Shown here in pieces: positions 8,703-16,193 of a stretch of 64,000 nucleotides of DNA. Position 1 is the first letter of the stretch, and every line of letters begins with the position of its first letter. The notes below the pieces were generated by a model. The model had not been told where the DNA came from. It worked only from the letters and a program-made list of their open reading frames with translations, and did no database searches. The stretch is taken from the NCBI GenBank assembly GCA_964559835.1, contig CAZLJE010000022.1:29297-93296 (forward strand), given 5' to 3'. This DNA is from DAISJI01 sp964559835 (GTDB lineage Bacteria; Acidobacteriota; Terriglobia; Terriglobales; Acidobacteriaceae). The translations under genes were made by a program, and so were the position numbers.

Positions 8703-9065
8703 CTACTGCCGCGGAATCTGGTTCAGCGCCTTTGCGAGGGCGTCGATTGCCAGATGGCTGGCGTGTAACGATGCCGTCGGCAGTCCGCCCAGACCCAACA
8801 CGAGTTCGATCCGGCGCACCTTGCGAGCGTCGGCGATCGTTTTCCCTGCAAGCATTTCGGTGAGCAGCGACCCGCAGGCGATTGCCGGAACACATCCCTT
8901 GGCGCGGTAACGCACTTCCTCAATCTTGCCGTCGGCGATCCGTAGCGCCAGCGTCATCATGTCGCCGCAACCTGGGTTCGCTACTTCGGCGGTTGTCGTC
9001 GCGTTTTCCAGTTCGCCAACGTTGCGCGGATGTTCGAAGTGGTCGAGGACCTGAGGAGAGTACAT
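8703..9065 (-). CDS. NifU/IscU-like iron-sulfur scaffold lacking the third cysteine
   Basis: A 120-residue protein that starts at MYSPQVLDHFEHPRNVGEL, a classic IscU/NifU N-terminus. IscU proteins build [2Fe-2S] clusters on three cysteines. Here C33 (NPGCGDMM) matches the first. The second region has two cysteines, C58 and C64 (KGCVPAIACGS). The third ligand, normally the Cys of an HC pair near residue 106, is replaced: the sequence reads LHASHLAIDAL with Ala102. The fold should be kept but classical cluster assembly may not be. It stands alone, convergent with the HAD gene and divergent from the radical SAM gene. Confidence 0.82.
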   Translation of the reverse strand: MYSPQVLDHFEHPRNVGELENATTTAEVANPGCGDMMTLALRIADGKIEEVRYRAKGCVPAIACGSLLTEMLAGKTIADARKVRRIELVLGLGGLPTASLHASHLAIDALAKALNQIPRQ

Positions 9066-9100
9066 GACGTTATTGTAATCACGCCTTCGTGGCCATCGCC

Positions 9101-9120
9101 TGGCCCGAGCGAAGTCGAGG
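9101..9120 (+). repeat. Dispersed GAGCGNAGTCGA-type repeat, copy 1
   Basis: The block GGCCCGAGCGAAGTCGAGG lies between the scaffold gene and the radical SAM gene. A related block (CCCTGAGCGCAGTCGAAGG) lies at 55908-55926, in front of the AAA ATPase gene. Confidence 0.4.
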
Positions 9121-9149
9121 TGTGTAAACCGCCTTTTCTTCGACTGCCA

Positions 9150-9155
9150 TATAAT
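9150..9155 (+). promoter_or_regulatory. -10 box TATAAT for the radical SAM gene
   Basis: A perfect TATAAT ends 6 nt before the GTG at 9162. No Shine-Dalgarno is possible in that space, so a leaderless transcript is likely. Confidence 0.45.
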
Positions 9156-9161
9156 CCTCGC

Positions 9162-10352
9162 GTGGGGTTTTCGTACTTCCATTACGCCAAGGAATTGTTC
9201 CGTCCCAAGCAACTGGAATCGCTGTTCCTTTTCGTGACCTCCACATGTAATTCCAAGTGCCGGACCTGCTTTTATTGGGACGAACTCAACCAGGGCCGGG
9301 ATCTCACCTTCGAGCAGATCCAGCGGCTCAGCGAGACCGCGCCGCAGTTCCACAAGCTCTGGCTATCCGGCGGCGAGCCCTTTATGCGCAAGGAACTCGC
9401 TGAGATCGTCGAGCTTTTCTATCGCAACAACGGCGTCCGCCACATCAACCTGCCCACCAACGGACTCCTCCCGGCCAAGGTTGAGTCCGTGATGGACTAT
9501 TTGCTCGACCGCTGCCCCGAGCTGGTCATCGACCTGAATTTTTCGCTCGACGGACTGGCCAACACCCACGACACCCTACGCGGCGTTCCGAACAACTTCG
9601 AGAAGACGCTGGCGACGATGGACATGGCCTCGCGGAAATGGCCCGGCATCAAACGCCTGCGCCGGAACGTGGTCACCTGCGTCACGACCGAGAACTACCG
9701 CGAACTGGTTGACCTCGGGCTCCGCATGATGCGCGACATCGACTCCGACGGTCATTACTTTGAGATCATCCGCGGCAATCCGATGGACCCCGAGCTGATG
9801 AAGCTTTCGCCGGAGGCGCTGACCGACTTGCACCGCCGGCTGATGTGGTTCCACGAGCGCTATGCCGACAAACTCTTCGCGCATCTCGCGCCCGTTCCCC
9901 GCGCGCTGGCCCGCGCTTATTATCTCGGCAACATAAAGTTTCACTTCGACATTCACCAGCAAAACCATTACAACCGCAAGGCTTGGCCGATGGCCTGCAC
10001 CGCCGGCCAGACCACTATCGTGATCGATCACGACGGCCACTTCCGCTCGTGCGAGCTGCGCTCGAAGCTCGGCCGCGTGCAGGATTTCAACTTCGATCTT
10101 GGCGAAGCCCTGCACTCCAAAGCCATGCGTGACGAGGTCGCCGCCATCCCCGGCGCACAGTGCTGGTGCACGCATTCTTGCTGGATCCACTCGTCCTCGA
10201 AGTTCTCGCCCAGGACGCTGCTCTTCCACATCCCGTGGGCGTACATGAAGTCGCGGTGGGAGCGCCTGCCGGAGAGTGACGTGGCGGAGTTCGAGAAGTT
10301 CTTAGTGACCGATGCGCCTCTACAGGAGGTCCCGGTCGGTGGTAGGTCGTAG
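9162..10352 (+). CDS. Radical SAM protein with C-terminal cysteine-rich region
   Basis: A 396-residue radical SAM enzyme. The SAM-binding [4Fe-4S] cluster motif is C29-x3-C33-x2-C36 (TSTCNSKCRTCFYW), followed by the LWLSGGEPF glycine-rich SAM contact. The C-terminal third contains C-x(n) motifs (MACTAGQ, RSCELRSKLG, CWCTHSCWIHSS) in a SPASM/Twitch-like arrangement that could hold an auxiliary cluster. The frame is open upstream to 9030, but the residues before the GTG look non-coding and a -10 box sits just before the GTG. The reaction is not known. Similar stand-alone proteins are often annotated as sulfatase-maturase-like or MoaA-like. The stop codon lies inside the left arm of an inverted repeat. 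Confidence 0.83.
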   Translation: MGFSYFHYAKELFRPKQLESLFLFVTSTCNSKCRTCFYWDELNQGRDLTFEQIQRLSETAPQFHKLWLSGGEPFMRKELAEIVELFYRNNGVRHINLPTNGLLPAKVESVMDYLLDRCPELVIDLNFSLDGLANTHDTLRGVPNNFEKTLATMDMASRKWPGIKRLRRNVVTCVTTENYRELVDLGLRMMRDIDSDGHYFEIIRGNPMDPELMKLSPEALTDLHRRLMWFHERYADKLFAHLAPVPRALARAYYLGNIKFHFDIHQQNHYNRKAWPMACTAGQTTIVIDHDGHFRSCELRSKLGRVQDFNFDLGEALHSKAMRDEVAAIPGAQCWCTHSCWIHSSSKFSPRTLLFHIPWAYMKSRWERLPESDVAEFEKFLVTDAPLQEVPVGGRS

Positions 10353-10397
10353 GTCGGCGATTCTCGTTCCAACTGACGACCAAACCTACGACCTACC
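10341..10397. repeat. Perfect 13-bp inverted repeat between coding regions
   Basis: GGTAGGTCGTAGG (10341-10353) and its exact complement CCTACGACCTACC (10385-10397) flank a 31-nt loop. The left arm contains the stop codon of the radical SAM gene and the right arm ends directly at the ATG of the BtuF-like gene. No Shine-Dalgarno is visible before that ATG. The hairpin could attenuate transcription or restrict translation, or it may be one of the degenerate repeat blocks seen elsewhere in the window. Confidence 0.6.
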
Positions 10398-11207
10398 ATG
10401 ACTTACTTTCCCCAACGCGTCGTTTGCCTTCAACCGTCGGCCACCGCGACGCTTGCCGCACTTGGACTCCTTGACCGCATAGTCGCCTGTACAAGGTATT
10501 GCGTGGACGTTTGCCCAGAAGTCGCCGGCCGCATCATCGTCCACGATTCCTGGACCGCCCAGTCCGAGCAGATCACTTCAGTAAAGGCAGACTTGGTACT
10601 CGCGTCAGTCCCTTATCAGCAGGAAGCCGTCGCGGAAATTCTGAAGGCAGGGGTTCCGGTTCTGCTTCTCGCGCCCCACGCGCTAGCTGACGTCTACAAA
10701 GACATCGCGATGATCGCCGGCGTGATGGGTGTGCCCGATCGTGCGGAGAACGTCATCAATGAAATGCAGGGCGCAATCTTCGAAGTGCAGGCGAAAGCCG
10801 CGCACCTCCCGCGGGTGCGCGTGTTCTGCGAGGAATGGGGGAAGCCCATCATCGCCTCGCAGCCCTGGGTCGCTGAGTTGATTGAGGCCGCAGGCGGAAT
10901 TCCCATCGGTGAACCCGGCAAAACCATCGATTCCGAAACCATTCGCGTTTCCGAACCTGATGTCCTGCTCGCCGCCTGGTGCGGCGCCGGCAACCGCGTT
11001 CCCCTGGAGAAGCTCGCGCGTGACCGGCAATGGCTGAACACGCCCGCCGCCCTCAACGCGCGTTTCTACTGCATCAATGACGAACTCCTGAACACTCCCG
11101 GTCCAACTCTGATCGGCGGTCTGCGCGCGATCGCCCACGCGCTCCATCCCAGAGTATTCCCTTCTGTTCCGGGTATTCGAGCTATCGGCAGCCCTGTGCT
11201 TAAATAA
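10398..11207 (+). CDS. BtuF-like metal-chelate binding protein without signal peptide
   Basis: The 269-residue protein matches the periplasmic-binding-protein fold of class III (BtuF/FhuD, cobalamin or siderophore binding): RVVCLQPSATATLAALGLLDRIVACTRY at the N-terminus, then ADLVLAS, AGVPVLLL and the long linking helix, and a second lobe with AAGGIPIGEPG and SEPDVLLAAWCG. It starts directly with MTYFPQRVV, so no signal peptide or lipobox is present. No ABC permease or ATPase is near. It may therefore be a cytoplasmic binding protein, as seen in several annotated cobalamin-binding proteins. Linked with the radical SAM gene by 45 bp. Confidence 0.75.
   Translation: MTYFPQRVVCLQPSATATLAALGLLDRIVACTRYCVDVCPEVAGRIIVHDSWTAQSEQITSVKADLVLASVPYQQEAVAEILKAGVPVLLLAPHALADVYKDIAMIAGVMGVPDRAENVINEMQGAIFEVQAKAAHLPRVRVFCEEWGKPIIASQPWVAELIEAAGGIPIGEPGKTIDSETIRVSEPDVLLAAWCGAGNRVPLEKLARDRQWLNTPAALNARFYCINDELLNTPGPTLIGGLRAIAHALHPRVFPSVPGIRAIGSPVLK
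11197..11205 (+). promoter_or_regulatory. Extended -10 (TGCTTAAAT) before the GAF gene
   Basis: The nonamer ends 8 nt before the ATG at 11214 and overlaps the stop of the preceding gene. No ribosome-binding site is visible. Confidence 0.3.
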
Positions 11208-11213
11208 GGGCCG

Positions 11214-11678
11214 ATGCCCGTCACCTCCGAAATTGTGCGCGCTCTGGAAGAAGAGGCACAGAGCCTCTCGCCGGAGGCGCTGATGCAACGCGTCTGCGAA
11301 ACCCTGTCGCAGCTTCCGAACTTCAACTGGGTCGGCTTCTACATGCTGGCGAAGGAGGCCTGCAAGAAGGTGCTGTACCTCGGGCCGTACGTCGGCGCGC
11401 CTACGCCGCACGTCCGCATCCCGCTGCACGAAGGCATCTGCGGCGCCGCGGTTTCCGAAGGCAAGACCATTGTCGTCGACGACGTCAATTCCGATCCCCG
11501 CTATCTCGCCTGCTCCATCTATACCAAGTCTGAGATCGTCGTGCCCATCCGCGCTCATGGCGAGATCGTCGGCGAACTCGACATCGACAGCCATACGCAC
11601 GCGGCCTTCGGCCCCGAAGAGCGCCAACTGGTGGAGCGCTGCGCCGAGCTGGTCGGACGCAGGCTCGAAGCGCAATGA
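11214..11678 (+). CDS. GAF-domain protein of the free methionine-R-sulfoxide reductase type
   Basis: This 154-residue single GAF domain follows the fRMsr (YebR/MsrC) pattern: FNWVGFYML, YLGPYVGAP, RIPLHEGICGAAV, YLACSIYTKSEIVVPI and ELDIDSHTHAAFG. Such enzymes reduce free methionine sulfoxide in the cytoplasm using three cysteines. Two are here, C76 (GICG) and C100 (YLAC). The one that lies upstream of the RIP motif in YebR is a His (H66). Whether the protein still works as a reductase is therefore uncertain; it may recycle with fewer cysteines or be a ligand-binding GAF protein. The stop overlaps the Nudix start (ATGA). Confidence 0.72.
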   Translation: MPVTSEIVRALEEEAQSLSPEALMQRVCETLSQLPNFNWVGFYMLAKEACKKVLYLGPYVGAPTPHVRIPLHEGICGAAVSEGKTIVVDDVNSDPRYLACSIYTKSEIVVPIRAHGEIVGELDIDSHTHAAFGPEERQLVERCAELVGRRLEAQ

Positions 11679-12067
11679 AACGCGTGGTCGCCGGCTTCAT
11701 CGTCCAGAACGGCAAGATGCTCATCTGCCAGCGCACCAAGTACCAGCCGATGCCGCTGAAGTGGGAGTTCCCCGGGGGCAAGATCGAGGAAGGCGAGCAG
11801 CCCCGAGACGCCCTGCGCCGCGAATTACAGGAAGAGCTGGGGATTGACGCTGTCATCGGCGACGAACTGGTCCGTCTCCAACACACTTACCAGAATGGCG
11901 GCACGATCGAGCTACGCTTCTTCCTCGTCGACGCTTTCGAGGGCGAGATCGAGAATAAGATATTCAAGGACGTCCGGTGGATCGGCCGCACGGAGCTGCC
12001 GAAGTTCGATTTCCTCGAAGCCGATGCCGGCCTGGTAAAGGACATCGCCGCCGGAAAGATCTTTTGA
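11675..12067 (+). CDS. Nudix hydrolase (MutT-like)
   Basis: A 130-residue Nudix protein. The Nudix box spans residues 35-57, G-x5-E-x7-REL-x-EE-x-G-I, with the metal-binding glutamates E50, E53 and E54. The GFIVQNGKMLICQRTKY and PLKWEFPGG segments match MutT-type 8-oxo-dGTP pyrophosphatases, which clean oxidised nucleotides from the pool. Length is that of MutT. It overlaps the GAF (sulfoxide reductase-like) gene by four bases, so the pair fits an oxidative-damage repair role. Confidence 0.85.
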   Translation: MKRVVAGFIVQNGKMLICQRTKYQPMPLKWEFPGGKIEEGEQPRDALRRELQEELGIDAVIGDELVRLQHTYQNGGTIELRFFLVDAFEGEIENKIFKDVRWIGRTELPKFDFLEADAGLVKDIAAGKIF

Positions 12068-12144
12068 GCGACCCCGCTCCGCTCGCCACAGTTCGCGCTC
12101 TCCGTCTAAACTAATGAGTTTCATTGTACGTCGGAGGGATATCT

Positions 12145-14214
12145 GTGAAAGCTGCCTTGCGTATCTACGCACCCGCCATCGTTCTCCTTGTCGCACTCAC
12201 GTTCGCGTTTGCTCAAGCGCCCTCATCGCAACCGCCGATCGAACACGGTATCCAGGTCGCGAACATGGACAAGTCGGTCGCACCCGGCAATGACTTCTAT
12301 GACTACACGAACGGCGCATGGCTCAAACGGACCGAGATCCCTCCGGACCGCGCGTCCTACGGTGTGTTCAGCCGCCTCGACGACCTTGCCACTAAGCGCA
12401 CCTCCGACCTGATCGCCGAGATCGCAAAGACAAACGCTGCTGCCGGCACGCCGAATCGTAAGATCGCCGATCTCTACAACTCGTTCACGAACGAAGGAGC
12501 GATCGAAAAACGGGGACTCGAGCCATTGCGCACGCATCTCGACGCGATCAAGGCGATCAAGGACAAGCGCGACCTGGCACGCGCTCTGGGCGAGACGCTC
12601 CGCGCCGATGTCGATCCCCTGAACAACACCAACTACCACACCTCGCACCTGTTCGGAATTTGGGTGGCGCCCGGCTTCCAGGACTCCGACCACTACACGC
12701 CCTATCTTCTTCAGGGCGGCCTCGCCCTTCCCGATCGCGAGTTCTATCTGGGCGACTCCGAGCACATGCGCGACGTCCGCACGAAATATCAGGCCTACGT
12801 GACCGCAATGATGAAGCTCGCCGGTTTCGACAATCCCGACCAGCGTGCGACCCGGATCATCGAACTGGAGCACGCCATCGCCGAGAAGCATCGCAGCCTG
12901 GAAGAAAACGAAGACATCCTGAAATCGAATAATCCGTGGAGCATGGCTGACTTCTCCGCCAAGGCGCCGGGCCTCGATTGGGCGGATTACTTCCGCGCCG
13001 CCGGCCTCACCAAGCAGAAGAATTTCATAGTCTGGCAGCCGGATGCGTTCACCGGCGAAGCGGCACTCGTCGCCTCCGTCCCTCTGGACACCTGGAAGGA
13101 TTGGCTTTCGTTTCATCTGCTCAACGAATACGCCGGTGTTCTCCCCAAGGCGTTTTCCGACGAGCGTTTCAATTTCTTCGGCAAGGTTTTATCGGGAGCG
13201 GCTCAGCAGCGTCCGCGCTGGGAACGCGGCGTGTTCCTGGTAAACGATGTCCTCGGTGATGCTGTTGGCGAAATTTACGCCAAGCGCTACTTCTCACCCG
13301 AAGCCAAGGCCACGGCGCAGGCAATGGTCAAGAACCTGATCGACGCGTATCGCAAGCGCATTGACGCCCTGACCTGGATGGCCCCGTCCACGAAGGCGGA
13401 AGCGAAAGCCAAGCTCGACACGCTCTATGTCGGCATCGGCTATCCCGAGAAGTGGCGCGATTACTCCAAGTACGAAGTCAAAGCCGACGACCTGTTCGGC
13501 AATGCATGGCGCGCCGGCACATTTGAATATCAGTACCAGACCGGGCGCCTCGGCACGCCTGTCGACCGCCACGAGTGGTCGATGACCCCGCAGACGGTGA
13601 ACGCCGTCAACCTGCCGCTGCAGAACGCGCTGAATTTCCCCGCTGCGATCCTGGAGCCGCCGTTCTTCGATGCCAAGGCGCCCGCGGCCACGAACTACGG
13701 GGCCATCGGCACGATCATCGGCCACGAGATCAGCCACACCTTCGACACTCAGGGCAGCATGTTCGACTCCAAGGGCCGCCTGCGCAATTGGTGGACTGCG
13801 TCCGACCTCGAGCACTTCAAAGCCGCTACCCAGGCGCTCGCTCGGCAGTACGACCAGTACACCCCGTTCCCCGGCGTCCATGTGAACGGCCAGCAGACGC
13901 TGGGCGAGAACATCGCGGACGTTGCCGGCCTTTCCGCCGCGCTCGATGGATACCACGCCTCATTGAATGGGCAAACCGCTCCCGTGCAGGACGGGTTCAG
14001 CGGCGACCAGCAGTTCTTCATCGCCTTCGGACAGAACTGGGCGAGCAAGGAGCGCGATGCCGCGTTGCGCCAACAGGTCCTCACCGACCCGCACTCGCCC
14101 GCGATGTACCGCGCCGATGAAGTACGGAACATCGACGCCTGGTATTCGAATTTCGACGTCAAGCCCGACGCGAAGCTCTACCTCGCGCCGGATGCGCGCG
14201 TCCGGATCTGGTGA
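12145..14214 (+). CDS. M13-family zinc metallopeptidase (neprilysin-like)
   Basis: The GTG at 12145 is chosen because GGAGG lies 7 nt upstream and a signal peptide follows (KAALRIYAPAIVLLVALTFAFAQ). The 689-residue enzyme has the M13 N-terminal lobe and the C-terminal catalytic domain with the zinc site HEISH (residues 527-531) and the third ligand in ENIAD (588-592). The AMYRADEVRNIDAWYSNFDVKPDAKLYLAPDARVRIW end is typical. It probably cleaves peptides in the periplasm. Its stop codon abuts the stop of the convergent acyltransferase gene (TGATCA). Confidence 0.92.
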   Translation: MKAALRIYAPAIVLLVALTFAFAQAPSSQPPIEHGIQVANMDKSVAPGNDFYDYTNGAWLKRTEIPPDRASYGVFSRLDDLATKRTSDLIAEIAKTNAAAGTPNRKIADLYNSFTNEGAIEKRGLEPLRTHLDAIKAIKDKRDLARALGETLRADVDPLNNTNYHTSHLFGIWVAPGFQDSDHYTPYLLQGGLALPDREFYLGDSEHMRDVRTKYQAYVTAMMKLAGFDNPDQRATRIIELEHAIAEKHRSLEENEDILKSNNPWSMADFSAKAPGLDWADYFRAAGLTKQKNFIVWQPDAFTGEAALVASVPLDTWKDWLSFHLLNEYAGVLPKAFSDERFNFFGKVLSGAAQQRPRWERGVFLVNDVLGDAVGEIYAKRYFSPEAKATAQAMVKNLIDAYRKRIDALTWMAPSTKAEAKAKLDTLYVGIGYPEKWRDYSKYEVKADDLFGNAWRAGTFEYQYQTGRLGTPVDRHEWSMTPQTVNAVNLPLQNALNFPAAILEPPFFDAKAPAATNYGAIGTIIGHEISHTFDTQGSMFDSKGRLRNWWTASDLEHFKAATQALARQYDQYTPFPGVHVNGQQTLGENIADVAGLSAALDGYHASLNGQTAPVQDGFSGDQQFFIAFGQNWASKERDAALRQQVLTDPHSPAMYRADEVRNIDAWYSNFDVKPDAKLYLAPDARVRIW

Positions 14215-15417
14215 TCACTCCGCAGTCGCGGCGGTGACGGCAAGCTGCGCGTTGGGAGTGGGACTTTTGGCGCGTAGCTTTCGATTGAGCGGCTCGGAGA
14301 AGTACCGCGCAATCGCGGCGCCAAGCAGTCCGGCAGCAACGATCATTAGCGCGTACCACAGGGGCGCCAGTCGTCCTGTGCTGCCGAAGCGGTTTGCCAG
14401 CGGAAGCAGTGCGAAGATGGCCATCATGTGCGTGAGATACACCTCATAGCTATTGCGTCCGTACCAGCGGAGCAGCGAACTGGCGCGACCTCCCGCCTTC
14501 CGCTCTTGCGCGAAGCACAGCAGCATGAGAGCCGTCCCGACCGCGATAAGGCTTACGTCCAAACCCATTTTGTAAATCCCAAGTTTGAGGACCGCGGGCT
14601 TCCACATTGTGGTGAATACGACGAGCGCTCCGCCAAGCAACTTCAGCGCGGTGCGCGCGCGATCGCTGAGCACGTATCGTCCGGCAGCGATTGCCGCCAG
14701 GCATCCGATCGCGATGGCGTCCATGCACGACAGGTATCCATTGTCGGCCCAATACTCATTGTGCGTGAACACGGTCCGCGCCAGCGGCCCGGTCGCGACG
14801 AACAAAGTCAGCACGAAGATCAGCCACGCCCGTCTCCTCGTGGCCATGCACACGAGCGGGAAAAAGACGTAAAACATTTCTTCGTTCGAGAGCGACCAGA
14901 GCACGTCCCAATTCGCGGGCAGGTAACCGCGCTGGGCCTCGAGCCAGTTCACGTGGAAGGTTAATGCCGCCACCACTGCACGCGCCAGCGACGCGCGCTG
15001 CGGGTTGATGGTGTAAGACGGAACGCGAAGCCAATGCAGCACGCCGAGAACAGCCAGCAAGCCGAGCAAGCAAGGAGCGATACGCGCAAACCGGAAGCGG
15101 TAGAAGTCCCGAATTCCAATGGCTGACAGTGACCCCCAGCGCCGGTACGTCATCGAGGTGATCAGAAATCCTGAGATCGCGAAAAAAACAATGACCCCGT
15201 TATAGCCGTTCCAACCCAGGTCGCGAATGACCATGTTCGGCAGATGACTGCCCAAGGTGGTCTTTTCGATCCGGATCCTCAAATTGATGTGGTGGACGAT
15301 GACGGCGAGGATCGAGAGCCCGCGCAGGATGTCGATCTGATCGATTCGGCTGGGAGATGAGACCACTGGCGGAAGAATAGCCCGGAAGTCTGGTGGACGG
15401 GAGGTTTCCTGATTCAA
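14215..15417 (-). CDS. Acyltransferase-3 family membrane protein
   Basis: A 400-residue polytopic membrane protein of the acyltransferase-3 (OafA/NodX-like) family. The N-terminal block has DQIDILRGLSILAVIVHH, in which the arginine and the terminal histidine correspond to the conserved catalytic residues. About ten membrane segments follow, including FFAISGFLITSMTYR and SNEEMFYVFFPLV. These enzymes move acetyl or other acyl groups onto sugars of surface polysaccharides. The ORF starts at 15417 and the protein ends with a short Lys/Pro tail. Substrate is unknown. The gene is divergent from the structured region and RNase H gene. Confidence 0.85.
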   Translation of the reverse strand: MNQETSRPPDFRAILPPVVSSPSRIDQIDILRGLSILAVIVHHINLRIRIEKTTLGSHLPNMVIRDLGWNGYNGVIVFFAISGFLITSMTYRRWGSLSAIGIRDFYRFRFARIAPCLLGLLAVLGVLHWLRVPSYTINPQRASLARAVVAALTFHVNWLEAQRGYLPANWDVLWSLSNEEMFYVFFPLVCMATRRRAWLIFVLTLFVATGPLARTVFTHNEYWADNGYLSCMDAIAIGCLAAIAAGRYVLSDRARTALKLLGGALVVFTTMWKPAVLKLGIYKMGLDVSLIAVGTALMLLCFAQERKAGGRASSLLRWYGRNSYEVYLTHMMAIFALLPLANRFGSTGRLAPLWYALMIVAAGLLGAAIARYFSEPLNRKLRAKSPTPNAQLAVTAATAE

Positions 15418-15477
15418 GCGGATATCGAAGAGCTAATCGCTAAGACTAAGTGTAAAAATTAAAAGGGCTGCGACATT

Positions 15478-15723
15478 GGTTATGCTCTAGCCACCAGCTC
15501 CTGCGAGAGAGCCAACAGCGTGGAGACATGTACCGTCGCAACCCTTGATGCAGTCAGTACTTTCGTACTTCCGAACCCCGGCAGACCCTTCGCAAGCCTG
15601 TCGGTTTTTTCGGGTCCGGCCGCCCGGCAGGTCGCCCTGCCTGGCTTACCACCCAGCGTACTTCGGACTGGCAACGAGTTATTGAAGCCAACCCTTTCCG
15701 CCATCGACCGAGAAACCGTAACC
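15478..15723. ncRNA. Unrecognised structured element, tandem copy A
   Basis: Copy A of a tandem pair (offset about 248 bp). The ends GGTTATG and CGTAACC can pair (one G-U). Inside are the hairpin AGTAC-TTTC-GTACT (15556-15569) and a hairpin CCGGCAG...CTGTCGG followed by six T (15578-15610), which on the plus strand looks like an intrinsic terminator. The same hairpin on the minus strand has a GAAA tetraloop. Wobble pairs favour different strands in different helices, so orientation is unresolved. It does not encode a conserved protein: reading frames differ between copies. It matches no RNA family I recognise. Confidence 0.55.
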
Positions 15724-15725
15724 TA

Positions 15726-15954
15726 GGTTATGCTCCAGCCGTGAACTCTTGCGAGAGAGCCCACAACGTGGCTACATGTACCGTTACGACTCCTGATGCA
15801 GCCGCTGCTTTCGCAGCTTCGAACCCCGACTTTCCCTCGCAGGTACGTCGGTTTTTTCGGGTCCGCTCGCCGTTCAAGTTGCCCTGCCCGGCGTGCCACT
15901 CAGCGTAGTTCCGATTGGCGACTTCTTAGTTCGTCAACCGTTTCCGCCGTCGAC
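15726..15954. ncRNA. Unrecognised structured element, tandem copy B
   Basis: Copy B follows copy A after two bases. It shares the opening GGTTATGCTC, the GCGAGAGAGCC block, TACATGTACCGT/ACATGTACCGT, the six-T tract with CGGGTCCG and the TTTCCGCC-R-TCGAC end. The hairpin is GCTGC-TTTC-GCAGC (15804-15817): relative to copy A, three of five pairs changed and all remain paired. The terminator-like hairpin (15826-15857) keeps CCGAC/GTCGG and the T tract although its loop diverged. The closing stem of copy A is lost at the 3' end. Confidence 0.55.
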
Positions 15955-16036
15955 GTGATGGATACTATCGCAAAAATGCCTACCGTCAATACCCAAGGTG
16001 TGTGCAAACCGCATATTTGTTGGGGTTTTCGCAACC

Positions 16037-16131
16037 TGTGGAAAAAAAAAGGCGTTCTCAGCTTGCGATTAGAAAACTCCGCGATATCCACAGATATTTC
16101 CACCAAGTGACAGCTTCTCGCGTTTTCCACT
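16037..16131. promoter_or_regulatory. Cluster of four DnaA-box-like motifs
   Basis: Against the consensus TTATCCACA: TGTGGAAAA at 16037-16045 (reverse of TTTTCCACA, one mismatch), ATATCCACA at 16084-16092 (one mismatch), ATTTCCACC at 16096-16104 and TTTTCCACT at 16123-16131 (weaker). A run of nine A and other AT-rich stretches lie between them. The cluster is in the leader of the RNase HI-like gene. It may be a DnaA-binding site; dnaA and dnaN are not in the window. Confidence 0.35.
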
Positions 16132-16193
16132 GTTTGCATCAAAGTAGTGTCTTGACCTTGCTCTGCCGTTTCGCGCATTGTGGAGGTGAGCAG

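Noticed and set aside
16037..16131. Chromosomal origin of replication
   Set aside because: dnaA, dnaN, gidA and other usual neighbours are absent and only two boxes are close to consensus.
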